Positions 1-11,335 of a stretch of DNA of 64,000 nt are shown in pieces (positions within the stretch are counted from its first letter, which is position 1; each line of letters starts with the position of its first letter). The notes below the pieces were generated by a model. That model made no database searches. It was given only the letters and a program-made list of their open reading frames with translations, and had not been told where the DNA came from. The position numbers and the translations under genes were made by a program. The DNA is taken from NCBI RefSeq assembly GCF_947242115.1, contig NC_074716.1, positions 2,933,001 through 2,997,000 on the forward strand, in the 5' to 3' direction. Source of the DNA: Biomphalaria glabrata. Its lineage: Eukaryota > Mollusca > Gastropoda > Planorbidae.

Positions 1-1689
1 CTAGATCTTATATATTCAATGAGCTAAAAAAGAATGGAATTATATTGATTTAGATTATTTATAAAGATCTAGATCTAGACTATATACATCATACACAAGA
101 TAGGTCTAGAAATAATCTAAAGTTGTTGTTTATTCTTGAACTACACTACTGTCTAGTGTTAGAGTAACTTAGAGTAGGGACTGACTGAGAGGGGTTAAAA
201 TTGTTATGTAAAGTCTCAAAAATGGGTAGTAATATTATTTTTGGTAGTGTCTAACTCTAATTAAAGTCTAATAAAAATGACTTCAAATGATTAAATGAAG
301 ACTTAAGACTAATTATATATATATATATATAAATATAGTGGAGTAGGCTAAGTAAGGTGCCTGTGGACACAGTGTTAGACTTTTATATACTAGAATCTAG
401 ACTCTTTTTACTACTTTTAGTCTTGACTGAACTGTCTTTAAACTACGGTACTATATACAGACTAGACTACATAATCATAATAATGATAATTATAATAGAT
501 TGACTAGAATTGCCAATAATATAGAACCTAGATCATTAATTTTAAATACTAAAAATAAATCATAAAAATTTAGATATCTACTGTACAATTAGCCTACTGG
601 ACTTGGGGTAACTTTGGACTTTATTGTTTAAAAAGTCACTTTAATTTTAGCAGTTTAGGCTTAGGCCGACTTAGACTAGTCACATAACTTCATAAGTAAG
701 TTACTTAGTCACAAATTAGTGACTTAGACTTAGTCATCTTTGTCTTAGTCAAACTTAGATAATCTAGTGACACTAGTGAATGCCACTGAATTAAATTATA
801 TAGGAATAGGCCCATCTTGGGCGTCTAGGCTAATGACTAGGCCACTGATTTACTTCAATTAGTGAATAGGTATAGGCCCGCCTTGGGTGTATAGGCTGGC
901 TATACGCCTGCCTATAGTGCTATAGTATTACCGTTTATTACAGCCATGATTTTTACAGGCTATAGATAGGGGCCAAGCTAATGACTAGTATTACTATTAG
1001 TATTAGTTACTATTAGTACTACTACTACTACACTACACTTACTTGACTTACAGTTACACTCACGACTACAGCACAGTACTACTCTTACTCTACTACTAGA
1101 TCTAAGTAGTACTAGATCTAGTACTAGTAAAAAGTAATGTACTACTTTAGTACTTAGTCTTAGAGTCTATGACTATGATTCATAGTATGACTATACTCAT
1201 ATATAATACTCATTAATAGAGACCGTAGCCGTAGTAGCCTAACTAGGAATTTCGATCTAGACATCTATCCTCTATTTAGATTAGCAGACGTATAGACAGT
1301 ATAGAGTCTAGTCACCCCACTAGTGCTAGATCAAGTGTATCGATTTGACTCATTGGATGGTGAAGATTCAGTGAAAATTTACAGTGCAGTAATAGACTAG
1401 AATCTAGATCTAATATCTATAGACTATAGATCTAAAATCTAATAGATCTAGACTCTATACTCTATTCTATATGAATTTTTTATGATATCTAGTGACTTGT
1501 GTATGATCGTAACCTACGACCTCGATTATGTTAAAGTTGACTGCAGTAAGTTCCCCTTGATATATATTACAAAAATGTTATCCACAAGACAAAACAATTT
1601 ATACAGAGTCAAGATCGAAACCATATATGACTATGATCTATAATCGAAACCATCTATGACTAGATCTATAATCGAAATATTTTAACACA
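1..1689. other. AT-rich low-complexity DNA, no gene seen
   Basis: The stretch is dominated by short TAGATC/CTAGATCT-like words, ACT/AGT triplets and TA runs. No open frame of note and no recognisable element was found. The same texture returns at 62.0-63.6 kb. Confidence 0.6.
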
Positions 1690-2250
1690 CACCTTTACCT
1701 ATCCCTTAGTCTGTTGGACCGTTGGGGCACCAGGCAAGATTTGTCGACCGTCTTTCTCCATTCCTCCCTTTTTTTTGCCTTGTTCAGAACCTCTCTCAAT
1801 GGCAGGCCTGTCCATTCTTTACTGTTGTCCTCCCATCGCTTTTTCTGTCTGCCTCTTCTTCTTTTCCCTGGCACTGTTCCCTGAAGAAAGGTCTTTGCGA
1901 GCCCCGTAGATCTTGTAATGTAGCCAAAGGTTTTAAGCTTTCGTTTTTTCACAATAGTAAGCAGGTCGTCATGAGCTCCGATCGCTACAGTAACCCTGTC
2001 TCTGATTTCTTGGTTTGTGATGCGGTCTTTGAATGTGATGCCTATTATATATAGGATCTTTCTGTAGCATCTCAATTCCATTGCTAGGATCCTCCTCTCA
2101 AGCTCTGCATTCAACGTCCACGACTCGCAAGCATATAAAAATGTGGCCATGACCAGAGAGCGCATCAGTCTAATTTTGGTGCCGAGGGCTAAGCCCTTAT
2201 CTTTCCGTATTATTTTAAGTTTTGAAAGGGCTGCTGTGGACTGTGCAATA
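1690..2250 (-). mobile_element. LINE 3' part (RTE/jockey-like reverse transcriptase C-terminus)
   Basis: Read on the minus strand from about 2249 this is the C-terminal part of a non-LTR retrotransposon polyprotein: AALSKLKIIRKDKGLALG, then a region with LMRSLVMATFLYACESWTL, then DDLLTIVKKRKLKTFGY, RRRGRQKKRWEDN and EWTGLPL, ending in a stop near 1695. This order is the usual C-terminal tail of an animal endonuclease/RT LINE. It lies directly against a second piece of the same family in the opposite orientation (2250-2772), so the copy is 5'-inverted. The exact clade is inferred only from resemblance. Confidence 0.85.
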
Positions 2251-2772
2251 CAAGACAAAAACAACAAATGCTTAACCGAGGACAAAGATGTGTTGAAAAG
2301 ATGGACGGAATACTGTTCAGAGTTGTATAACTTTGAAATCTCAGGAGATCCAGAGATACTAAATGTCCCGACAGTTTCCAACATTGACGACTATCCGATT
2401 CTTCGCTCGGAAGTAGCAGCAGCAGTAAAAGCCCTGAAAAAGGGAAAATCGGCCGGAGTTGACAACATTCCTGGCGAACTTCTTCAGGCGGGAGGAGAAA
2501 CTATGATAAACGCACTCTATATGATTTGCAACAAGATCTGGCAATCAGGAGATTGGCCCAAACCCTGGACCCAATCACTCATAATAACCCTTCCAAAGAA
2601 AGGCAACTTACAACTCTGTCAAAACTATCGCACCATCAGCCTCATAAGTCATCCCAGCAAAGTACTGTTAAAAATCATATTAAACCGGCTAAAACCGATA
2701 GCAGACAACATCATATCAAAAGAACAAGCAGGTTTTAGACAAGGTCGCAGCACAACAGAACAAAAAAAAATC
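2250..2772 (+). mobile_element. LINE reverse-transcriptase core, inverted 5' part of the same insertion
   Basis: The plus-strand frame from about 2251 gives QDKNNKCLTEDKDVLKRW, then the RT blocks KSAGVDNIPGELL, LIITLPKKGN, CQNYRTISLIS and EQAGFRQGRST, and stops being homologous near 2770 just before an A-rich/CA tract. The catalytic FADD block and the intervening ~200 residues are absent. This segment precedes the 1690-2250 segment in the parent element but is inverted relative to it, the arrangement left by twin priming during target-primed reverse transcription. Confidence 0.85.
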
Positions 2773-3107
2773 CTTAACACACACACACACACAAATAAAT
2801 AATAATAAAATGTAAAATTTCGTAGCGTAAGCCAAGTGGCAGCTTATGCGGCCTCAGCTGTGCGCGGGTGTTATATGCGGTGTCCTGAGCCGTAAGGGTA
2901 GACTATACCTATATCCCTATGACGTACAAAATCACACTATATAACGGGCTCGCCGGTAACGCTGTGCCGTATCAAACAACTTACAAGGAAAACAAAATAC
3001 TCACTATTTGTGTCCGTATTAACGTTTTCACCAGAGAGTAGCTAATCACTACAAGAGGGTGCAGAAACACTTTCGTTGCCGGTTAGCATGTAGTTTTCTT
3101 CAGAAAA
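2773..3107. other. Unassigned spacer
   Basis: A short (CA)n run is followed by about 300 bp of mixed composition with no coding frame. A stretch near 2945-2975 weakly resembles sequence at about 8450-8500, so both may derive from one old repeat. Confidence 0.3.
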
Positions 3108-3560
3108 TTATGATTAAGAAATTGGAACAGACACAAAATAGAGCAGTGAGATTCATAACAAACGAATATTCACATTTGACTTGAGTAACACCTTTAGTAA
3201 AATCATTAAATTTAGAAAGCCTTCAGGACAGAAGACTCAAAAGTAAAGTAGCAATTATACATAAAACACTGAACCATAATCTTCAAATACAAAAACAAAA
3301 TTTAATAAAATACTCTGAAAGACACAAAGATAAAGGCACACTCCTCGTCCCATATGCTAGGACAAATTTGTACAAATACTCCTTCTTCCCTAGTGCTATT
3401 AGAGCATGGAATGGGTTGCCTGAGCTATAATAGCCAGGATAACCAGTGACTTGGCAGAATTTAAGTCATTGGTTAATATGCATGACTAAATGCATGACGC
3501 GTAGGACGTAATCATCTTCTTTTTTGAAGTAACATCTGTATTATATAAGATAGTATAAGA
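3108..3560 (+). mobile_element. LINE C-terminus, local family 'FFPSAIRAWNGLPE'
   Basis: A 5'-truncated CR1/jockey-type LINE end. Translation recovers a Leu/Gln-rich stretch (KKLEQTQNRAVRFITNEYSH), then LQDRRLKSKVAIIHKTLNHN, then FFPSAIRAWNGLPE, ending at a MHD-stop-like end. The 3' end is a GAAGTAACGTCTGTATTATATAAGATAAGATA-type tail. At least eleven other copies of this family or its tail lie in the window. Several frame breaks make it non-functional. Confidence 0.75.
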
Positions 3561-3667
3561 TAAGACTCACAACTTGGCATCAGAACCCGATTTGTCACAT
3601 CGCCGCGGTCTCTCACGGACACATTATCATCCTCATTCTCCACTTTTTGGGGTTTATCCATTGACCT

Positions 3668-4047
3668 AACCGGTACAACAAACTTGTATAGAGTTCTCTT
3701 TTGCGTCTGAATGTAAACTGTCTCTTGTTTCTGCCGATACAACAAACTTGTATAGAGTTCTCTTTTGCGTCTGAATGAAATCTGTCTCCTGGCTGCCTGG
3801 TCGTGCGGTTTGCGCGCTGGACTGTCGTTCGGACTTATCGATGGTCCCGGCTTCAAACCCTGCCCGCTCCCATTCCCCCGTCGTCCTGCGAGAGGTTTGG
3901 ACTAGGAAGTAAACTATCTTCAACTCTGAAGGAACATCCGAAATATGTAAAACATTTTACAACCATGTTACAAAACGTTTCTGCCGATACAACAAACGTG
4001 TCTAGAGTTCTCTTTTGTGTCTGAATGAAAACTGTCTCTTGTCTCTG
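3668..4047. repeat. Three copies of a ~65-bp unit, split by a SINE
   Basis: Units starting near 3669, 3737 and 3983 share the core ACAAACTTGTATAGAGTTCT and a TTGCGTCTGAATG block. The second and third copies are separated by a family A SINE (3789-3977), so the tandem repeat predates that insertion or was broken by it. Confidence 0.7.
3789..3977 (+). mobile_element. SINE family A (tRNA-headed)
   Basis: The head reads GGCTGCCTGGTCGTGCGG (pol III box-A-like) and is followed by a box-B-like GGCTTCAAACCC. The body contains the CCCGTCGTCCTGCGAGAGG block and the tail CTCTGAAGGAACATCCGAAA. About sixteen copies of this family lie in the window. Confidence 0.85.
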
Positions 4048-4934
4048 CAAATGCCACTCATAGCACTAATAATCCGACATAACAGTACTTATGACATTTA
4101 AAAAATCACTGAACATTTAAGAATATTAGCACAGGGCCCTGTGCACTGCTAAGGTCGCCTCTGACTGTGGCATTTATTGCACCGTAGGCTTTGTCTTATA
4201 TATATATATTATATATATATATAAATGCATGACGCGTAGTACGTAATCATCTTCTTTTTTGAAGTAACGTTTGTAGGCCTATTATATAAAATAAGAAGAT
4301 ATAATCTATATCAACGGCACCTCTTTATCCGCATGTCAGTTGATGTGGGGAAGATACACAAGTCCATCTCTTCAAGCACCATCGTGACAAGGATCTAAAA
4401 ATAAAGATTCAATCTATTTATAAGTTCACTAAAAGGTCAACACAGACCTGTATATATGTCAGTGCTATTTTTTTTGCGTTTGCTACTTTGTTGGGTCACT
4501 ATCTGAAAGACGTTCCTGATATTACATTGTGGCTGCGCCTGTTCATGAAGTCGTCTGCTGTGGAGTGGCTACGGACCTTGACCATGCTGCTGTGTGGTAC
4601 TTGTGTAAACAAAGGCGAGCCCCGACATTAACTGAGTGTGTTTGTTGTCTTATTAACTCATCATCCTCCATTCGAGACCATCTTATCATCTTATATATTA
4701 CAGACGTTAATTTAAAAAAAGAATATAATTAGGCATACGCCCTACACATTCCTTGTGTCAATCATGTTAATCAGTGACGTAAACTCTGCTAAGTTTATCT
4801 CATCTTAAGATCACTTAATACCAAAAAGCAGTCATATTGACAAGGTCGCAAATTTGAACCTTTTTCATCACACATACGTTCCTTACATTTAGACTGTTGG
4901 CCCTATACAGAAAACAATACTTACAGTTACAATA
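4048..4934. other. Mostly unassigned; TA microsatellite and a LINE tail
   Basis: A (TA)n run lies at about 4197-4223. It is followed by about 75 bp matching the 3' tail of the FFPSAIRAWNGLPE LINE (to about 4300). The rest, 4300-4934, has no recognised feature. A 67-codon open frame at 4529-4732 shows no known motif and is not called. Confidence 0.45.
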
Positions 4935-5231
4935 ATACTTATCTTATCTTATATAATACAGAGTTACTTCAACAACAAAAAAAAAGAAGATGATTACGTC
5001 CTACGCGTCCTGCATTCAGTTATGCGTATTAACCAATGACTTAAATTCTGTCAAGTCACTGGTTTTCCTGGCTGGCTCAGGCAACCCATTCCATGCTCTA
5101 ATAGCACTAGGGAAGAAGGAGCATTTGTACAAATAAAGGTATCTGGGGAAACTTTCTAGCACCACTCTGCTATAGCCATTTCTTTTGTTTAATTGTCTAT
5201 TGAAGATCAAATAGGAAGGCTGCATTCTCAT
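4935..5231 (-). mobile_element. LINE C-terminus, family 'FFPSAIRAWNGLPE'
   Basis: The minus strand encodes CSFFPSAIRAWNGLPEPARK and a stop near 5016. The 3' tail, read on the plus strand as CTTATCTTATATAATACAGAG, lies at 4937-4960. The 5' side is truncated and is followed at once by a SINE A copy. Confidence 0.75.
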
Positions 5232-5235
5232 GTGG

Positions 5236-5372
5236 TATGCGCTCTGTTGGTCTCGGTGATGCTGGGTTCAAACCCTGCCCCCATCGTTCTGCTGGATGTT
5301 TGGGCTAGGATGTAATCCCATAAAGACATAGCAAAACTACACCCGAAACACTCAAAAACATTTTACATCCTT
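5236..5372 (+). mobile_element. SINE family A, diverged and 5'-truncated
   Basis: The box-B-like GGGTTCAAACCCTGCCC, the CTGCTGGATGTTTGG block and the AAAACATTTTACATCC tail match the family. The box-A end is eroded. Confidence 0.65.
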
Positions 5373-6137
5373 TTTACGTGATAAGAAATAAGTGCAGCCC
5401 ATTTTGAATATTAAAATTATTTGTTGGAAAGAACCGAGAAATAAAGTTGCAAGCAAATATGTGCATAAACGACACACAATAAAAATTCATTTTGAAATTA
5501 TGCGTTTTGCGCAGCCAACCAATGGAAGAATGTTCAAGAACTAGGCCTAGAGAGAACTGTACACACACATAAAACTACTTCAGAATTTAACTATTTGCAA
5601 GCAATGCAAATCAAACATTTCCAATAGGGATTACAATTTTACAGCTCAGAACTAGTCATAAAAATGTTTGAAATTTAACTCTAAATAAACAGGTATATGT
5701 ACAAAGATCTAATAACATAGCCAGTCAATAAACCAGTTCTTGGTAAACATAACTTGGTATCCAGGCTTTGGATCTATATTCTAGGTCTAGAACAAAAAAA
5801 AAAAAAAAAAAAGGACTGACCGAGTTAAAGTGACATTACAAGGAAAAAAACAACAACAACGAGTTTGCTTCTCGGCATGACACAGATCGTCTGCTAAAGA
5901 TTTCATCGGTACATCCGGGTAAGAGAAAAAGTGAAAGACATTTTTTTTTTGTTTACCTTTTGCCCAGCTAAAAATAAAATCAGCCACATTAACTTATTAC
6001 TGTTAAGTGCTAACTTCTAAATACCATTTGCAGTCGACCCTATCTTATCCTGTAAATTACATACGTTGCTTCAAAAGAGAGGACAATCACGGCGATTAGC
6101 ACAACCGTTCAGTCTTGCGTTCTGGAGTCTACTCTAA
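5373..6137. other. Unassigned AT-rich spacer
   Basis: The stretch has two long A or T homopolymers (near 5793 and 5941). No gene or known repeat was identified. Confidence 0.4.
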
Positions 6138-6139
6138 TA

Positions 6140-6475
6140 CACTGGTAGGACAAAGTAGAAAACACCAAACTATGGGAGATGAGTGGGCAGAAAAAATATA
6201 GAGCTGCAGATCTTAGAGAGACAGTGGAGATGGATTGGTCACACCCTTAGAAAAGATACCAACAACAGAGCTTGACAGGCCTTAGAGTGGAACCCCCCAG
6301 GGAGCAAGACGTAGAGGAAGACCAAAAAGAACGTGGCGACACAGTATAGGCCTAATAGAAGAAGCCGAGAGGACATGAAAGAGCTGGGAAGCCATTAAAA
6401 AACTAGCAAGAGACCTAGAGAGTGGCGTGTTTTTACTCAGGAACTCAAAGGAAAGATGATGATGATGATGGTCGT
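6140..6475 (+). mobile_element. LINE C-terminus with (ATG)n tail
   Basis: Across two frames the translation gives RQWRWIGHTLRKDTNN, ALEWNPPGSK and a REWR block, a pattern typical of the extreme C-terminus of jockey/RTE-like LINE polyproteins (RWLGH..R, LxWNPxGxRxRGRP). The copy ends in (GAT)n at 6456-6470. It belongs to a different family from the copy at 1690 and has at least two frame breaks. Confidence 0.7.
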
Positions 6476-6715
6476 AGCCAAGATTTTTTTTCTCTGGGGG
6501 GGGGGGGGGAGGGGGGTAAATTTTTCGTACGTATTTTTTTTTTACCTTCTGACGGATTTAATTTGAGAACAGAACATATCTGTTTATCTGTTTTAGTTTT
6601 ACACATACAGTTGATAATATTTATTATACAATTTCTTAAATATCTGTTGTTGTTTTTGCTGTTCTTTCTCTTGTCATTGTTCTTCGACTCTTATTTCTAG
6701 AATTTTAAAAAAAGT

Positions 6716-6973
6716 TTCCCTTTCAAACCTTGCAGTCTCTGCGGTCTATAGGGCAGATGATTTAAAGGTCGTCTATTCTTTGGCCAACAGTTAACGAGCA
6801 GGGTGTCATATGGCCTGCACAACCGCCTTTATTTTCCCCAACTATAGACTGGTTAGAGTTGGGTGGGGCGCCCTGCAAATCCGAAATTCAAAACCCCAGT
6901 TTTTACCGAGATTCGAACCCAGGCCCCAAGTTCGGAAGCCAAGCCCTTAACCACTCAGCCATCGCACACCCTA
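6716..6973 (-). mobile_element. SINE family B (tRNA-headed)
   Basis: On the minus strand the head contains a box-A-like GATGGCTGAGTGGTTAAGGG and box-B-like GGTTCGAATC. The 3' end is the hallmark GACCGCAGAGACTGCAAGG, followed by AAAGGGAA. The same tail closes the other family B copies (12972, 20262, 41251). Confidence 0.8.
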
Positions 6974-6984
6974 TTTCTAGAACA

Positions 6985-7470
6985 ATAGGCCTAATAATGA
7001 TAGCATGGCTTTCACTTGGCACCTTTACCCTGAAACACAAAGCTTTGCCATCGCTATGCAGGACCAAGTTATTAGGACAACAAACTATGAAAGGCACATC
7101 CTGAAACTCCATGTTAAGGGCAAAGGCCGGAAGTGCGTCAACTTGGGTGAGTCAGTAGAGCACATAGATGTGGCAGGATGTAAACCTTTACCCGAATCTG
7201 CCTATCAAGGTCGCCATAATCAAGTTGCGAAACTAATACGCGAAAACCTGGCCTTTGGGACCTATATTTATGACCTGTTTGGTACAAATACACCTACTCA
7301 CCACAGGAAGTTCTCGAGGTCAACCTAACTACAGTACTGGGTAAGACGTATTTTAACTGGTAAGACTACGGTGGCATTTAATCAACAAGATTTACTCTTA
7401 ATTGACTAAGAAGATTTTTAAAAATCTGCAATGGTCATTGACATCGCGGTACCACTATCTCACAGTATCT
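6985..7470 (+). mobile_element. Dong/R4-like LINE C-terminal fragment (zinc knuckle plus RLE region)
   Basis: Translation gives HLYPETQSFAIAMQDQVI, then a CVNLGESVEHIDVAGC zinc-knuckle-like block (first Cys of the usual CxxC lost), then SAYQGRHNQVAKLI. In a shifted frame it continues with TVAFNQQDLLLID and VIDIAVPLSHS, the eroded restriction-like endonuclease core. The same family is better preserved at 52575-53095, where the PD-X14-D signature is intact. The copy is 5'- and 3'-truncated. Confidence 0.75.
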
Positions 7471-7540
7471 TATTTTTTGTATATATTAATTTTTAATAGA
7501 ACTAGAGTTTTCTATACTAATTACTAACAACAAAATAGAG

Positions 7541-8134
7541 GAGATTCATAAAAAATTTTCACATTTGACTGAGTAACACCTTTAGTAAAATCACTAAATT
7601 TAGAAAGCCTTCAGAGTAGAAGACTTAAAACTAAAGTAGCAATTATACATAAAACACTAAACCATAATCTTCAGATAAAAAAACAAGACCTAATAAAAAA
7701 TCAGAAAGACACAAAGATAAAGGCCCATGTTTGTTTGTTTGTTAAATGTTTTACATGTTTCGGATGTTCCTTCAGAGTTGAAGATAGTTTACTTCCTAGT
7801 CCAAACCTCCCGCAGGACGACGGGGGATGGAAGCGGGCAGGGTTTGAACCCTCGACCGTCGATAAATCCGAACGACAGTCCAGCGAGCAAACCGCACGAC
7901 CAGGCAGCCATTCCTTGATCCTTATGCTAGGACAAACTTGTACAAATGCTTCTTCTTCCCTAGTGTTATCAGAGCATGGAATGCGTTGCCTTAGTCAGCC
8001 AGGCAAACCAATGACTTAGCTGAATTAAAGTCATTGATTTTACATGCTGACTAGATTGATATAGGAACACGCGTTGGATATAGGCAAACGATCTTCTTTT
8101 TTGAAGTTACGTCTGTATTTCATAAGATAGAGGG
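7541..8134 (+). mobile_element. LINE C-terminus, family 'FFPSAIRAWNGLPE', split by a SINE
   Basis: The left part (7541-7729) matches the family up to the AAAGATAAAGG block. The right part (7913-8134) resumes with CTTATGCTAGGACAAACTTG and continues to the GAAGTTACGTCTGTA tail. The break is filled by a SINE A copy in the opposite orientation. Confidence 0.8.
7730..7912 (-). mobile_element. SINE family A nested in a LINE
   Basis: Full-length minus-strand copy. It runs from a (GTTT)n-like end at 7730 to the head GGCTGCCTGGTCGTGCGG, read in reverse at 7890-7912. It sits inside the LINE end at 7541-8134 and is therefore younger than it. Confidence 0.85.
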
Positions 8135-9007
8135 GAAATATTCTTATCAATTGTTTTAATTTAGTGCATATGTTTCTGTCAATGACAGGTTTAATGGCGT
8201 AAGGTTGCAGAATGCGAATGTCGTGTAATACTGAGTTCTTGCTTCCTGAGGTGCTCTTGACACGTGACAAGACAAATAGTATAAACTGACCTAAGTCCGT
8301 TTCAGCAGACAAACATGAAGTTTATTTTACTACAATAATAATGATAATAATACACTGCACTCCTTGTTAGTGCTACAAGTCAAGAAATAATAAGCAATCC
8401 TATCCGCATAACAGCGGTATCAAAAGTATCCAATATATGTTAGTTACAAATCACGTCCGCATCTCAGCGGGTAACGCCGTGTAGAAATATAGATCAACTA
8501 ATACATGTCTCAAAAGACCACTGGTAACAACTGCCCACAAGTTACTTTCTAACTGAAATTACTACGGACTTTTCTAAGTCGCTACTGTCCATCCCGGACC
8601 AAAATATACTTGACCACTCGGTCCAAAGAATAACACTTGACTTCTCTAACTTGACTTCACTTGTCTGCTTGACTTGACTGACTGACCTCTAAGTCTAACT
8701 TAATTCATTCTACTTCCTGTTTTCTACATCAGGAATTCCACGTGTCTTTTAAACTCTTAACATGACGTGAACTTTAGATCATGCAATGTCAACTAAGACT
8801 GTGACAGTTTCATGCTTATAGCATGCTCAGTGTGTTATGGTCTAATCACTTTTGTGGACTAGCTGCAGGAGGGGACTGGGGTAGCCTACACGTGAGCTGC
8901 ATTTTAAAAAAGCTATTTTAAAAATATAGTTTCTCGAGTTTGAATTGAAAGTCGAGGTCTCGTGCCTCCGTGTCACTGACCTATTTAAGAACTTATAGAA
9001 GGTTTTA
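8135..9007. other. Unassigned; weak SINE C remnant at ~8806-8890
   Basis: No gene was found. Sequence at 8806-8890 (CATGCTTATAGCATGCTCAG and a TTGTGGAC block) matches the 3' part of SINE family C in minus orientation. The region 8330-8770 has no assigned family; a resemblance to the 2.8-3.1 kb spacer is noted but weak. Confidence 0.4.
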
Positions 9008-9525
9008 TAGTTTATTAGGCATAGCCATCGACACCAAAATCAGACTGATGCGCTCCCAGGTCATGGCCACACCCTTATATGCTTGAGATTCTTGGACACT
9101 GACCGCAGAGCTAGAGAGGAGGATCCTAGCAATGGGATTGAGATGCTACAGAAGGATCCTAGATATCACATTTAAAGACCATATCACTAACGAAGAGATT
9201 AGAGACAAGGTTACTGCAGCCATTGGACCCCACGATAATCTGCTAACTATTGTAAAAAAAATATTAAAAAAATAAGCTTAAACTCTATGGCCATATTATG
9301 AGGTCTTCGGTGCTCGAGAAGACTTTCCTTCAGGGAACAGTACCAGGAAAAAGAAGAAGAGGCACATAGAGAAAGTGATGGGATGACGACATAGAGGAAT
9401 GGACGGGCCTGTCATTGAAAGAGGTTTTATTCAAGGCAAAAGACAGAGAGGGATGTAGAAACACGGTCAAAAAATCTTGCGTGTTGCAACAACGGTTCAA
9501 CAGACTAAAAGATAGGTGAAGGTGA
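9008..9525 (+). mobile_element. LINE C-terminus, same family as 1690-2772
   Basis: The translation matches the 1690 copy block by block: TKIRLMRSQVMAT, SWTLTAELERRILAMGLRCY, DHITNEEIRDKVTAAIGPHD, then KTFLQGTVPGK and EWTGLSLKEV. Stops and a frameshift near 9260 show it is decayed. Confidence 0.8.
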
Positions 9526-10262
9526 TAAGCTATTATTAGGTTAAACTTTTAGATTGACTTAATCCACTGAACACGACTTAATCTCCCTTTAGCTTAATAC
9601 ATACAAAAATTAAGACTAATTGACTGATCAATTGTTTACTTTTTTGGTTGTGTCATGTGTTGTCATCGACCATGAATAATTGTGCAAAGTTTCAACTTGA
9701 TCCGAGATTGAGAAATGTGAAAAAAAACAACAACGTGTATATAAGATTCCGCCCAAACAGGCAGATTGAGTTAATTTAAGCTTTGAAAAAAAAAAATCGT
9801 TGCCAGGATTCCAAGTTTCTTACGATAAGATAGCAGCAGGATATGACATGAGTAGGTAATATTTGCACTTGACTTGAACAAGTCAACATACGAGTGGGGT
9901 TACGTTCTGCGAAAGTCTGGGACTGATGATATAGTTTACCCGTTAACGATCTTTTTTAAAAACTTTGTTTAGTTTGTGTGATAAGTTTCACGTCTCAGTT
10001 AAAAGTTGGACTGGCTTGAAAATAAGAACTTGTTGATTTGTTTGGTTGTGAGTTTTACTGGGTTTCTGTTTCATTAAATTTGGTGATACTTCACAGTTGG
10101 AAATAGATGTATTTATTCTAAATCTAGATCTAGATGTGTAGGGTTGTTGTTTGCTTGTGAAATTTAAAAAGTATTTATTTTGTATTTTACGTCTAATTGT
10201 AAGCCTGAGCTAAAAGGGTCCAGAGTTGTGAAGTATTTTTTTTATTTCTCATTGACTACGAG
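9526..10262. other. Unassigned AT-rich spacer
   Basis: The block at about 9640-9770 resembles (reversed) segments at 11.88-12.0, 30.06-30.27 and 41.07-41.26 kb (AAGTTTCAACTTGATCCGAG type), so it is probably an old dispersed repeat. Nothing else was recognised. Confidence 0.4.
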
Positions 10263-11335
10263 AGCTTTTTCTTTCTTTCTTTCTCTTTCTTTCTCTTTTT
10301 CTTTCTTTCTCTTTTTCTTTCTTTTTTTTAGTTTCTTTATCTCGTTCTTTCTATGTTTCTTTTTTAGTTTCTTTATCTCTTTCTTTATCTCTTTCATTCT
10401 TTCTCTCTTTCTTTTTTATCTCATCTCTTTCTTTCTTTATCACTTTCTTTCTTTCTCTCTTTCTTTCTTTTTTTCTTTCTCTCTTTCTTTCTCTTTTTAT
10501 CACTTTCTTTCTTTATCTCTTTCTTTCTTTCTCTTTCTTCTTTATCTCTTTCTTTCTTTATCGCTTTCTTTCTTTCTCTTTCTTCTTATCTCTTTCTTTC
10601 TTTATCTCTTTCTTTCTTTCTTTCTTCTTATCTCTTTCTTTCTTTATCTCTTTCTTTCTTTATCACTTTCTTTCTCTCTTTCTTTCTTTTTTTCTTTCTC
10701 TCTTTCTTTCTTTCTCTCTTTCTTTCTCTTTTTATCACTTTCTTTCTTTATCTCTTTCTTTCTTTCTCTTTCTTCTTTATCTCTTTCTTTCTTTCTCTTT
10801 CTTCTTATCTCTTTCTTTCTTTATCTCTTTCTTTCTTTCTCTCTTTCTCTCTTTCTTTCATTCTTCTGATGATTCAGTCCTCTGTTCTTTCTCTTTCTTC
10901 TTTATCTCTTTCTTTCTCTCTTTCTTTCTTTCTCTTTCTTCTTTATCTCTTTCTTTCTTTATCTCTTTCTTTCTTTCTCTCTTTCTTTCTTTATCTCTTT
11001 CTTATTTTCTTTCATTCTTCTGATCTTTCTGTCCTCTGTTCTTTCTTTTCTTCTTTATTTCCTCTGTTCGTTTTTTTAGTGTGTTTTTTCTTCATTCTCT
11101 TTCTTACTTCTTTCTTGTGTTCACACTTTTTCACTTCTTCTGTTCTTTTTTTCTTTTCTTTCTTAACGTTTTGTTCTTCTTTTTTTTTCTTTCATTCATT
11201 CTCTCTTTTCTTTTTTTTTGTTCGTTCTTCTGTTCTTACTTTCTCTCATTGTGTACTTTCTTTTATTTCAAATGTTTTTTTTTTCTTTATTATTTTTTCT
11301 TTCTTCTTCTTTCTTTTCTTTAAAAAAAATACCCT
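10263..11335 (+). repeat. 1.07-kb polypyrimidine (CTTT)n/(CTCTTT)n tract
   Basis: The plus strand is almost pure C/T for about 750 bp and T-rich C/T beyond that. It is built from TTTCTTTCTTTC units interrupted by TATC and two CATTCTTCTGAT blocks (near 10858 and 11012). It ends about 320 bp before the astacin start codon. The Phe/Leu/Ser-only open frames here are artefacts of composition. Confidence 0.9.

Noticed and set aside
3789-3860. tRNA genes suggested by box A/box B at SINE heads (also 20262, 27263, 43745 and others)
   Set aside because: The boxes are followed by conserved non-tRNA SINE bodies, and cloverleaf arms do not close.
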